12,305 nucleotides of DNA from Irpex lacteus (GCA_001986395.2 MQVO02000272.1:1-12305); one strand, 5' to 3'; positions 1-6,608 are shown, counted from the first letter of the stretch. The notes: generated by a model not told the origin, from the sequence alone. Program-made: numbers and translations.

Positions 1-689
1 TGTCTTAAATTTAGAACAAGAATATGAAGAAGATGAAAGCAGGCTACGCACACGCATACCTACTCTGATAGACGTAACAATACGAGATCTATCATCCAAC
101 ACACCTTCTTTTATAGAAGTGATACAACATAAATCACTTTTAGCTTCACAACCACCCATATTATAAACATTATTCACGGTATTACTAGACGCATCACGTT
201 GAGAATCAGAAATAACATTGATAGTAACTAAAGTTGATCTTTTAAACTCAAAAAAACCCTCTCTATCATGCCCCTCATTACAACTTCTAACACAATCATC
301 TAAAATAACACGTATATTTTTAGCATAATCAACCAGATCAGCTTTCTTCGAAAAAGAGACCGGAGTAAATATTTCAGAATGCACATTTAAATATCCTTTA
401 TATTTAAAACTGTTCTCTAATCAAGCAAGCCCTAAAAATGCTGCACAATCCCATCACGATATTCATTGCTAGAGGTCATATAATCATAACTAGGAATATT
501 ACCGTTTAAATTTAAACTCTCATCAACCTCATTACAATGATAATACAACCCGTAATCAATTTTATATGTAAACGATTTATCTAAACCAGATAAAATATTA
601 ATCATATCACTCTTGAAAGAAGTTAAAATATTTATACTTGATATTATATGATAAACATGAGACCCAAATTTAATTCAAATGGGGTTTAC
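1..689 (-). CDS. Unidentified ORF, possibly plasmid-derived; 3' end beyond window
   Basis: A long open stretch runs on the minus strand from just after the rps3 stop to the window edge. It needs two TGA codons (675-677 and 421-423) read as Trp and one single-base shift near the CCC run at 450-452. The second TGA sits in the context AAFLGLA-TGA-LENSF. Codons are rich in T-ending GGT, GAT, TCT and CGT, unlike the A-ending codons of the neighbouring rps3, which suggests a separate origin. I recognise no family. The product is Asp/Ser-rich with no clear membrane segment. Fragments of similar codon style lie at 8225-8526, and a plasmid-type DNA polymerase fragment lies at 9548-9742, so an integrated mitochondrial plasmid is a reasonable guess but unproven. 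No convincing start codon is visible, and the 5' end may be truncated. Confidence 0.5.
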
Positions 690-700
690 TTAAAAATAAT

Positions 701-1718
701 TTAAAATGATTTATGTGCTATTGTTACTGTATAACTAAATGCACCTCTTCTACTTTTGTTTGTAAATCTAGATTGAGTTGTAAAATCTGATTTAATTCTA
801 GCAAAAGCTCCTTTTTGTTTATTAAATGTAGTAAATCTAGGTACTATTTTTTTGACTAAGTATACGACCACCTAATCTTACTTTAATACCAATAAGCGCA
901 GTAGGTCTACAATAATTTAAATTAGATTCTTCTATACCTTTGGGAGAATCATTTAATTTAATTATTTGAGTGTTATTGTAAAGACTAGTTATAATAGATC
1001 TAAATCTTACTTTTTTATTATTAGAGATAAAACCAATAGTATTAGCTAAGATTTGACTTTCTAATGCAGGATGGTGTAATCTAATTAATTCAATCTTAAC
1101 CTCTTTTTTAAATTTATTACTTAAAAATGAACATAAGTACTCTAAATTTTCAGATTCACTTATTAAATTATAACTTTTTTCTGATTGTAAAACATAGTAA
1201 AATAAATTAATAGTAATTTTATTGGGGCTAAAGAATATCACAGGTTTACTAATAATATTACCTAAGTTTAAAAAAGAATTACTTAAGATAGAGTTAATAT
1301 TAAATTTTTTATTATTATTATAAAAATTATAAGAAATAGTACTATTGTGAGCTAAATCAGTATTAAATTTAACTAAAGATCTAATGTGTCTATGTATTTT
1401 TTTACTGATTAGATACATTGGTTTTTTGAAAGAATTTATTCTACCTTTACTGTTTAAATTTAATCTGTTAGTAGATTTAGGTTTTTTTTTGTCCTTTATC
1501 CTCTATCATATTTTCCTCTTTAGAGGGCAGAGCACTGGATAAAGGCTGAGTAGAATTATTATTTAGTAAATTTTTATTTTGTTTAATATTGCCTTGGCTA
1601 TTAGAAATAAATTTGCACTTTCATCTTTATTGTTTAATAAATTTGCTTGTGCTTTTATTCTATGAACATAGTTTTTTAATTCTAAGTTTAATTTTTGGAT
1701 TTTATTTAATTTTTGCAT
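701..1718 (-). CDS. rps3: Mitochondrial ribosomal protein S3, with three apparent frameshifts
   Basis: Encodes the small-subunit ribosomal protein S3 carried by many fungal mitochondrial genomes. The start is ATG at 1718 and the stop is TAA at 701-703, about 338 codons, normal for the family. The N-terminal part is Asn/Lys-rich and poorly conserved. The middle carries SKPVIFFSPNKITINLFYY, a typical rps3 block. The C-terminus carries GIKVRLGGRI, then PRFTTFNKQKGAF, then GAFSYTVTIAHKSF, all characteristic. The reading frame changes three times: near 1609-1617, at a run of nine T (1482-1490) and at a run of seven T (847-853), all plus-strand coordinates. The last two are each repaired by one base fewer, the first by one base more. 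The conserved protein on both sides of each shift points to homopolymer miscounting, or possibly programmed shifting, rather than long decay. The main uninterrupted piece is 837-1418. Confidence 0.9.
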
Positions 1719-2200
1719 AATATTTATGAAATTAAATATACTACTAAAAATCTATATATAAAATTTTTATTTTTATACATAAATAAAGATAGTATTAATG
1801 TACTTAGATAATTAAAATTTTTATACTTAGCTTCTTTCCTTTTTTTAATAAAAAGGTATATACTTAAAAATAGTTAATTATCATTTAACAATCCACTTAA
1901 GAAATAATATACATACGTTTTATTTTTTTCTCAGGTCCTGATAATTAAGTGTTTTATAAATAAGATACAATATTTATGAATGTTAATATACTACACTAAA
2001 ATAATTATTTTATTATTTTGTATCTCAATTAATAATAGTGCTTCTTTTAAGATTTCAATTTTATATTATTTTAATATTTCCTAAATCCCCTGATGCGAGT
2101 TAATGTAATGGAAAGCATAAGAGCCTGGTAAGCTCATAGAGTATATCCAATTCAGACACTCTATTCTTTCTTCTTTAATTATAATTAATTTCTTTTGGTT
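1719..2200. other. A+T-rich spacer without a recognised gene
   Basis: Between the rps3 start and the intron-like region there is no coding stretch I can support. It contains one T-run/A-run hairpin (1838-1856). It also contains a tRNA-like stretch around 2091-2165 whose acceptor and T arms are too poorly paired to call. Confidence 0.5.
1838..1856. repeat. Homopolymer hairpin CC-T(n)-A(n)-GG
   Basis: CC followed by a T run, a short A/T loop, an A run and GG forms a self-complementary hairpin. Similar structures are at 3617-3636, 5645-5671, 8344-8368 and 11863-11888, so it belongs to a recurring class in this window. Confidence 0.6.
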
Positions 2201-2234
2201 AGTAACCTTTGTGGAACGATAGTGGAACCTTGGT

Positions 2235-2263
2235 CCCCACCTTCCCCACCTTCACCACCTTCA
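2235..2263. repeat. 9-bp tandem repeat, three units
   Basis: Three consecutive units of the form CCCCACCTT / CCCCACCTT / CACCACCTT. On the minus strand they read as Glu-Gly-Gly triplets in an open frame at the 3' side of the intron core. They lie in an otherwise A+T-rich neighbourhood and look like a small expansion. Confidence 0.7.
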
Positions 2264-2467
2264 TCTATTTCCTTACGTGCCTCTATTTCGATTTTACCAT
2301 ACCTCGAGTCATTACCTGAGCCATGAATTAGTTACCTAACACATTTAGTTAAAATAGCTTTAAGGTGTTCCCGACAATTTGATAGTTTTTAGCAATAGGT
2401 TTCCTTTTGCTAGAGGCCAAGTAAAGTTTCTCACACCTTACCCTAAATCTTACCTTTTAATTAATCT

Positions 2468-2720
2468 CTAAAGCAACACTATAAAAATATAATCCTTTAT
2501 ACTCTTATGAGTATCTAAATACCTGCTAATTGTTTTAGCACTCATTTTTAATTCTTTAGTTGCTTCTAATTTAGAACTAAAAGTAGGTTTATTATCATTT
2601 AGCAATATAAATTTATTGTTAACACTTTTGTATACCCATACAGAAACAGTTTAATTAACAGCCTTTTTAATATTATTTAATAATAAATCTTTTTCTGCTT
2701 TGTTTAACCCTTCCCCCCAA
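2468..2720 (-). pseudogene. Homing endonuclease C-terminal remnant with NUMOD1-type domain
   Basis: The minus-strand reading contains VWVYKSVNNKFI, then FSSKLEATKELKMSAKTISR and YLDTHKS. This is the pattern of the NUMOD1 DNA-binding helix-turn-helix found at the C-terminus of fungal intron-encoded endonucleases (GIY-YIG, HNH or LAGLIDADG types). The frame ends at TAG 2468-2470. An in-frame TAA at 2651-2653 separates it from a similar-frame upstream segment (KAEKDLLLNNIKKAVN). No catalytic domain is seen, so the nuclease is broken and the class cannot be assigned. It lies inside the group I intron that follows the atp6 fragment. It would have served intron homing. Confidence 0.7.
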
Positions 2721-2955
2721 ATTTAATTTATTTTTAGTTTTTGCTACTTTTTTTGGGTGGGACTGGCAAACAGACTCTAACTGGTAAATGTGGCTAATGT
2801 AATGTAATATGTTCTACTCTTGATTAATTTATATCCTCTAACTAAACTCTTCTCTTTATTTTTATTTTGGCTCCCCACAAAGAATAATTTTATTCTTTAT
2901 TTAGTTAAGTTCAATAGCATCCTTTAGGTAGCTTTATGTTAGCACACAGAATACT

Positions 2956-3112
2956 AAGCTTGAGTTAAACTTACTGCTAGTTCTAGACCAACTAGTCCAA
3001 CAAATCCCCAAAAAAACTAGTTAGAATTATTTCTAATTCCTAGTTTTTTGGGTTAAGCGTATGGAATTAGTAAAAGATTAATATAAAATAAATTAAATAA
3101 AAGTTTTTTTGG
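2956..3112 (-). pseudogene. atp6: ATP synthase subunit 6 exon fragment, interrupted by a hairpin element
   Basis: Subunit a of the F0 proton channel, inner membrane. After the hairpin the minus strand reads FVGLVGLELAVSLTQA, matching the conserved near-C-terminal helix of atp6 (GLEL...QAYVF). It stops with U at 2956, where a group I intron appears to begin. Before the hairpin the open frame ends INLLLIPYA, which fits the sequence expected just upstream (IPxAF). Removing 51 nt (3005-3055) joins ...IPYA to FVGLVGLELAV in frame. The rest of atp6 is not in the window. The part after the hairpin is identified confidently; the part before it is less certain because it is short and A+T-rich. Confidence 0.65.
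3006..3055 (-). repeat. 50-nt hairpin element, copy 1 (inside atp6)
   Basis: A long hairpin. On the plus strand CCC-A(7)-CTAG pairs with CTAG-T(6)-GGG, and inside it TTAGAA pairs with TTCTAA around a short loop, with a TTC bulge. It is identical over 50 nt to 4915-4964 in nad4. It lies inside an atp6 exon and brings in-frame stops, so the protein can only be made if it is removed from the RNA or skipped. Confidence 0.9.
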
Positions 3113-3389
3113 GAGAACTATTTAAAATTAATACCATTTTTCTTTTCTTTTAATTTTATTTTAAATAAAAAGTAAGATAAATTATTTAGGGGAGAGGACC
3201 TGACATGTAAACAATTGATACTCTAACCAATAATCGGAAACTAGAAATCAGGGATTAGTATTGCATAATAAATTCAAATGAGTTGGTACAAAAGAGATAA
3301 ATTAAATTTATTTATAGAGGAGATATAAGAATAATAAAAAGAAATAATTTGTTTTATTTTATATATAAAAAAAGGATAAAGGGAAGGGT
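3113..3389. other. A+T-rich region joining cob intron and atp6; no gene seen
   Basis: No coding stretch is supported. It contains the string ATTAATACCATTTTTCTTTT (from about 3128), which recurs at the broken 5' end of atp8 (about 6269). The change from cob intron to atp6 sequence happens somewhere here, so it probably holds a recombination junction. Confidence 0.45.
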
Positions 3390-3736
3390 AAAGGGGAGTA
3401 TAACTATCTCTTTCAACTGAAGAGGCTGACCATTAACTTAAATTTAAATTAGATTATAGCGTAACCAGTCTCTGAAGATTCCATAACAATAGACATTGAA
3501 CTGTGTAAAATACCACAGATATTCTTAACATTTACCATAGAATGTTACTGCCTATCTCCTGAGATAATTTTATTTATATTTGTAGGAAGAGCATATAAAA
3601 ATATATTTTTATTAATCTTTTTTTTATTAAAAAGGAGGGGGAGGACAAAAAAAAAGGAAGCAGGGACAGATATAGGTTTCGTATAATCTCTTTTGATCTC
3701 TACGAAATATTCCCGGAATATATGGACATTATGTTT
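3390..3736 (-). other. Group I intron core downstream of the internal cob exon
   Basis: On the minus strand the cob exon ends ...FLG plus U at 3737 and the intron starts immediately. Core motifs follow: an R-type segment CTTCAGAGACTGGTTACG (complement of 3460-3477) and an S-type segment GAAAGAGATAGTTATACTCC (complement of 3395-3414). These match the P7/P3 strands of group IB introns. A T-run hairpin (3617-3636) and a purine-rich block repeated at 4712 lie inside. The next cob exon (VLPYGQMS...) is not found. The sequence runs into an atp6 fragment, so the 3' part of the intron is lost or the exons are joined in trans. Confidence 0.7.
3617..3636. repeat. T-run/A-run hairpin followed by GGAGGGGGAGGAC block
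   Basis: The block ATTAAAAAGGAGGGGGAGGAC just downstream (from about 3626) is closely repeated at about 4715-4735 near nad4. The two places therefore share a dispersed repeat that may have served as a recombination site. Confidence 0.55.
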
Positions 3737-3929
3737 ATCCAAGGAAAGCAATAGCCATCATAAGAACAAGGATGATTACACCAATAGACCATGGTAGAAT
3801 CCGTGGAGCCTTGTATGATCCGTAGTATAGACCTCGAGCGATGTGTAGGTATACAAAGATGAAGAAGAATGAAGCTACATTAGCGTGGATGTATCGAATC
3901 AACCATCCGTAGTTTACGTCTCGCATAAT
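3737..3929 (-). CDS. cob: Cytochrome b, internal exon
   Basis: Cytochrome b of respiratory complex III. The exon encodes [39 protein letters not shown] and LMMAIAFLG. This is the conserved haem-binding transmembrane region, and both His residues (YIHAN and YLHIA) are present. The reading frame is uninterrupted, with TGG used for Trp. The 5' edge follows a G at 3930, after an endonuclease ORF ending at 3951, and the 3' edge ends in U at 3737 before a group I core. Both edges therefore fit group I splice sites. The first cob exon is in this window on the opposite strand (7530-7607), so the gene cannot be assembled by ordinary cis-splicing from this arrangement. Confidence 0.93.
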
Positions 3930-3950
3930 CGCAGGTGTTATAATAACTCG

Positions 3951-4538
3951 TTAGTTTTGCAGTGTAGAATAGAAGCTGTATCGGCCTAGGTAAGCCTTCC
4001 CTGTGTCAATGTTACGAGAAACAGCACGAGAAGTACGAGATAGGCCAATAGCCTCTTGAGCGTCTCCATAGTTGGTATATGGAGTAGTGTTAACTAGTAC
4101 ACCATTATCATAAATATAAATAGAACGTGATGTAACAGTTCGAGCAATAGCCTTTGCGTATTCGAGTTGATTCATTTCAGGAGTACGTTCCACAGGCACT
4201 TCATAATTCAGTACCTCTGAAATAGTGTCTGATTCTGGTGCAATTCCAGTAACATTACTGTTGGTATAACGTCCTGAGTTGATATACTTACTAATTAGTA
4301 CAAGGAGCTTACGACCTTGAATTAGATAAGCATAACCCCACTTGTACATATACAGAGCTAGACACCATAGAGAGAAATCAACACCCTTTCGAGTTTGGAA
4401 TGGCATAGAAAGGAAAAAAGGCATTAGATAGTCGTATAGCGCATCAATATTAATAATTGAAATAGTGATAACGCTAGTGTTTCGGTTTAGTGTACTACTA
4501 ATTACTGGAGCTGCTCTATCAATAGTGAATGTACACAT
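3951..4538 (-). CDS. Intron-encoded homing endonuclease, C-terminal part with NUMOD1
   Basis: A 195-codon intact frame. It contains INIDALYDYLMPFF, FQTRKGVDFSLWCLALYM, QGRKLLVLISKYINSGRY, then PVERTPEMNQLEYAKAIART. It ends with a NUMOD1-like repeat (IYIYDNGVLV, YGDAQEAIGLSRTSRAV, RNIDTGKAYLGRYSFYS). This architecture is familiar from endonucleases in basidiomycete and other fungal mitochondrial introns, usually listed as LAGLIDADG type. No LAGLIDADG catalytic motif is visible here, so the N-terminal half is missing or lies in a deleted segment. The ORF stops 21 nt before the cob exon, as expected for an ORF in the upstream cob intron. Codon use is more balanced than its surroundings. ATG at 4538 may not be the true start, because the frame opens upstream if TGA is Trp. 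Confidence 0.75.
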   Translation of the reverse strand: MCTFTIDRAAPVISSTLNRNTSVITISIINIDALYDYLMPFFLSMPFQTRKGVDFSLWCLALYMYKWGYAYLIQGRKLLVLISKYINSGRYTNSNVTGIAPESDTISEVLNYEVPVERTPEMNQLEYAKAIARTVTSRSIYIYDNGVLVNTTPYTNYGDAQEAIGLSRTSRAVSRNIDTGKAYLGRYSFYSTLQN

Positions 4539-4593
4539 TTGTGGTAGGCATTGCAGGAATGTTCACTAAATGGAATAGGTGTAATTTCAACTC

Positions 4594-4671
4594 GACAGCT
4601 AGAAGCATAAGTTCAATGCTAATAAGAAGCATAAGTAGATTCTTACGGTTAAGGATAATAAGATATAACCA
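4594..4671 (-). pseudogene. nad4L: NADH dehydrogenase subunit 4L fragment
   Basis: A complex I membrane subunit. The minus strand reads WLYLIILNRKNLLMLL then ISIELMLLAV, matching the strongly conserved core of nad4L (LNRKN...SIELMLLAVN) in its first two helices. No start codon is visible upstream. After LLAV the reading departs from nad4L (ELKLHLFHL) and soon meets a cob-intron endonuclease ORF. Either a group I intron begins at AV, or this is a recombination fusion between nad4L and the cob intron. The remaining two thirds of nad4L is not in the window. Confidence 0.8.
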
Positions 4672-4785
4672 AAATTTAAAAATATCCCTCCAATATTAAT
4701 TTTATTTAGTTAAATTAAAAAGGAGGGGGAGGACTAGGTTTACTTTTATTGCTTCAGGGCACAAGTTAATTCTTTTCTTTTCTAT

Positions 4786-5026
4786 TACTTGAGTAACTCC
4801 TCTGTAGAAAGATATTACTCTTGTTTGAGAACTATCATATAATACACCTCCTGCACAAATAAATAGTCCAGGTGAAACTAGTCCTTTAGCTAATCCTAAG
4901 TTAATAGCACCTTCCCCCAAAAAAACTAGTTAGAATTATTTCTAATTCCTAGTTTTTTGGGTTAGCTTGTATACTGTTACTAAAAACAGCTAAAAGATAA
5001 ACTGCAGCTTGAGAAACTGAACTAAA
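4786..5026 (-). pseudogene. nad4: NADH dehydrogenase subunit 4 exon, interrupted by a hairpin element
   Basis: A complex I proton-pumping subunit. Upstream of the hairpin the minus strand reads SSVSQAAVYLLAVFSNSIQ. Downstream it reads EGAINLGLAKGLVSPGLFIC, then AGGVLYDSSQTR and VISFYRGVTQV. Together these match the conserved nad4 region (YSSVSHAAVYLLG.FSN.IQGIEGAI...GLFICAGG.LYDR). The two halves lie on either side of the 50-nt hairpin at 4915-4964, and only about two residues (GI) are lost or hidden at the join. The other edges look like exon or intron borders: TQV before MPLF, and SSV after AY. A degenerate hairpin arm lies just outside the 5' edge (about 5027-5042). The rest of nad4 is absent. 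Confidence 0.85.
4915..4964 (-). repeat. 50-nt hairpin element, copy 2 (inside nad4)
   Basis: Identical over 50 nt to 3006-3055. It forms a long imperfect hairpin with A(7)/T(6) arms ending in C and G runs. It separates SNSIQ from EGAINLG in nad4, exactly where the conserved protein has only Gly-Ile. It introduces stops in frame. The orientation relative to the coding strand is the same as for the atp6 copy. Confidence 0.92.
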
Positions 5027-5473
5027 CAAAAAACTAATAATTTCTATTATTTTTGTAGAAATAATTATAACCTTTAATTAATCTCAACCTGAGGATGAGA
5101 TTTGCAGGGTGATAAAAGGCCATTCTGCAGGTTAAAGTACAAATTTCATTATAAACAAAGATGAATAGTAAATGAGGAGTAGGGTTATTTAAGGAGACCT
5201 GCACTAAGTTGTATCGGCATTAATTTAATTAAATATAAAAGTTACAAAAACATTCTTCAATAAAAATATAATTAACCTACAAAATAAACAGGTGGTGGTT
5301 ACTCCTATAATTGCTTACGATAATTGCGATCTTTTAAAATTAAAAATTATTTTTCTTCCTATTAAAAAAAGTATTAAAGTTAAATTCATTGTTTGATTAC
5401 TATAAAGTAAATTATTTTAAAAAGTAGTCAAAAGTGATTATCCACTACTATCCTGTTAGATAATCTCCTGCCT

Positions 5474-5499
5474 GATGCCGCCTTCGGAGGCCTCGCATC
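5474..5499. repeat. G+C-rich hairpin in A+T-rich spacer
   Basis: GATGC (5474-5478) pairs with GCATC (5495-5499), and inside it GCCT pairs with AGGC around TCGG. The surrounding 60 nt are far richer in G+C than the rest of the window. It resembles the G+C clusters or double-hairpin elements scattered in some fungal mitochondrial genomes. Only one copy of this sequence occurs here. Confidence 0.7.
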
Positions 5500-5644
5500 C
5501 GACGGTGGCTATCATCTCCTTAAAAATAAGCCTCCCTCTGAATAAGTGTGTACCCCCTTACTATTAATATTGCTATAACCATAATAACCCGATAATTATA
5601 AATATTGTATAACTAATTAGGTTAAAATTATAAACTATTGTTCT

Positions 5645-5671
5645 CCCCTTTTTTTTTATAAATAAAAAAGG
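5645..5671. repeat. Homopolymer hairpin CCCC-T(n)-A(n)-GG
   Basis: CCCC, a T run, a short ATAAAT loop region, an A run and GG. Same class as 1838-1856 and 8344-8368. Confidence 0.55.
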
Positions 5672-6022
5672 ATTCAAGTAAAAACTTTTCCACCCTATTG
5701 ATTTAATAACAATAAACACTATTGAATATAACTACCTAATTTTTAATAAACTAAGCTGTTTAGGGTTATTTACAACTGCGCCTAATATAATCTTGAATAA
5801 AAACAACCTACAGCTAAAAATTAAACACTGTTGTTCATAACACCTATAAACTATTATTATATTTATGATAATTTTATTTAGTTAAATTAAAAATTATTTT
5901 TCTTCCTAGGTTTACTTTTATTGTAAAAATTTTTCTTTTTATAATTCTCTATAATATTATACATATAAACTTAATCCAATAGAGAAGGAATAATCTCTAA
6001 ATAAATTTAAAGATTCTCCCTC

Positions 6023-6065
6023 CCCTATTCTTTTATTTATATTTTTTATTTTTGTTTTTAAATTT
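6023..6065 (+). repeat. Direct repeat unit A (second copy at 6562-6606)
   Basis: A stretch starting CCCTATTCTTTTATTTATAT and ending TGTTTTTAAATTTA recurs immediately after trnF at 6562-6606 with one extra T. One copy is outside and one inside the 48-bp inverted repeat, so the atp8-tRNA segment is bounded by repeats in both orientations. Confidence 0.85.
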
Positions 6066-6134
6066 ATGTTTAAGAAAATAAAATTTATACTCTCTTATAT
6101 AATTAAATACTTTTTTTATTTAGATATATAAAAA

Positions 6135-6182
6135 TAATTAAATAATAAGTAACTAAAATAATAATTAAATAATTAAATATTT
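6135..6182 (+). repeat. Left arm of 48-bp perfect inverted repeat
   Basis: The reverse complement matches 6609-6656 at every position. The arm begins TAATTAAATAATAAGTAACT. It encloses atp8, trnI and trnF. Identity over 48 nt including the mixed segment AAGTAACTAAAAT is not expected by chance, even in A+T-rich DNA. Confidence 0.9.
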
Positions 6183-6270
6183 ATAAAATTTTAAAGTTCT
6201 ATAAATCTATTCCTTATATTAAGGGATAAATAACTTTTAATTAAATTAAATTTATAATAAATTTGGGGGA

Positions 6271-6407
6271 TTAATACCATTTTTCTTTTAAATCAATTAT
6301 TTTACGGTTATATAATCTTATTCGCCTTATTAGTATTAGTTTCATGAGTAATTTTACCATATCTTTTACAGTTACAAATCGTGAGATTATTAATAACTAA
6401 ATTATAA
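6271..6407 (+). CDS. atp8: ATP synthase subunit 8, 5' end missing
   Basis: A small membrane subunit of the F0 sector. The frame gives LIPFFF, then (after one extra T) LNQLFYGYIILFALLVLVS, W, VILPYLLQLQIVRLLITKL and a TAA stop (6405-6407). This matches fungal atp8 (MPQLIPFFFLNQ...LP...RLF), with one membrane helix and a basic C-terminus. The Trp is encoded by TGA (6345-6347), evidence for UGA as Trp. The expected MPQ codons are absent: the sequence before LIP is a G run, and no ATG is in frame. The T run at 6286-6289 is one base short for the conserved frame. The 20 nt at the junction also occur at about 3128, suggesting recombination at the 5' end. It is followed 7 nt later by trnI. Confidence 0.75.
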
Positions 6408-6414
6408 TATAAAT

Positions 6415-6487
6415 AAGTCTATTATTTAATGGTTTAAAATATCTCCTTGATAAGGAGGCAATAGATGTTCGATCCATCTTAGACTTA
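6415..6487 (+). tRNA. trnI: tRNA-Ile (GAU)
   Basis: Full cloverleaf. The acceptor AAGTCTA pairs with TAGACTT over 7 bp, and the D stem is ATTT/AAAT. The anticodon stem TCTCC/GGAGG encloses loop TTGATAA with anticodon GAT. The T arm is AGATG-TTCGATC-CATCT, and the discriminator is A. It lies 7 nt after atp8 and 2 nt before trnF, so it is probably processed from a common transcript. Confidence 0.95.
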
Positions 6488-6489
6488 AA

Positions 6490-6563
6490 GTTCCCATAGC
6501 TTAATTTGGTTAGAGCAATAAATTGAAGCTTTATTGATAAAAGTTCAAGTCTTTTTGGGGACC
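6490..6563 (+). tRNA. trnF: tRNA-Phe (GAA)
   Basis: Full cloverleaf. The acceptor GTTCCCA pairs with TGGGGAC (one T-G pair). The D stem is GCTT/GAGC and the loop contains GG. The anticodon stem ATAAA/TTTAT encloses loop TTGAAGC with anticodon GAA. The T arm is AAAAG-TTCAAGT-CTTTT. The discriminator would be C, unusual for Phe. A repeat unit (6562-6606) starts right at the 3' end, so the last base may have been replaced. Confidence 0.93.
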
Positions 6564-6606
6564 CTATTCTTTTATTTATATTTTTTATTTTTTGTTTTTA
6601 AATTTA
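6562..6606 (+). repeat. Direct repeat unit A, second copy
   Basis: Copy of 6023-6065 with a single T insertion, abutting the trnF acceptor end. Confidence 0.85.
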
Positions 6607-6608
6607 AA

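Larger units (their letters stand above)
2200..2955 (-). other. Group I intron, probably in atp6, containing a broken endonuclease
   Basis: Reading the minus strand, the atp6 fragment ends with U at 2956 inside the codon after QA, a typical group I 5' splice context. Downstream lie core-like motifs. A Q-type segment (AATTGTCGGGAACACC) is within 2351-2384, and an R/S-type segment (GGTAATGACTCGAGGTATGG) is within 2289-2322. These resemble the P7/P3 strands of fungal mitochondrial group I introns. An endonuclease remnant lies between the exon and the core. The 3' exon (the atp6 C-terminus after QAY) is not recognisable, so the downstream limit is approximate and the intron may be truncated. Assignment to atp6 is inferred from order only. 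Confidence 0.6.
5043..6134. other. Long spacer without a recognised gene
   Basis: About 1.1 kb with no coding region I can support. It contains an inverted pair GATTATC/GATAATC (5436-5465), a G+C-rich hairpin (5474-5499) and a T-run hairpin (5645-5671). It also holds a near-copy of the 4698-4750 sequence at about 5873-5921 in which the GGAGGGGG block is replaced by other sequence, and a 43-bp direct repeat unit (6023-6065). It looks like a mosaic of dispersed repeats. Confidence 0.5.

Noticed and set aside
2091..2170. tRNA-like stretch on plus with a plausible D arm (ATGT/GCAT) and anticodon loop CTGGTAA (Thr-like).
   Set aside because: The first three acceptor pairs and two of five T-stem pairs fail, and the T loop is not conserved. 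The pattern of mismatches at positions 1-3 recalls chytrid 5' tRNA editing, but the four other tRNAs with resolvable acceptors mostly pair fully, so this is more likely chance or decay.
3545..3751. Minus-strand 68-residue open frame.
   Set aside because: It lies in the intron after the cob exon and includes low-complexity runs; no family signal beyond repeat-derived sequence.
5290..5335. Balanced-composition segment GGTGGTGGTTACTCCTATAA considered as an exon or rRNA piece.
   Set aside because: No frame or rRNA helix could be matched with confidence.
5455..5560. Open frame through the G+C-rich island (MPPSEASHPTVAII on plus; GDDSHRRMRGLRRRH on minus).
   Set aside because: Too short, with no family match, and better explained by the hairpin structure.
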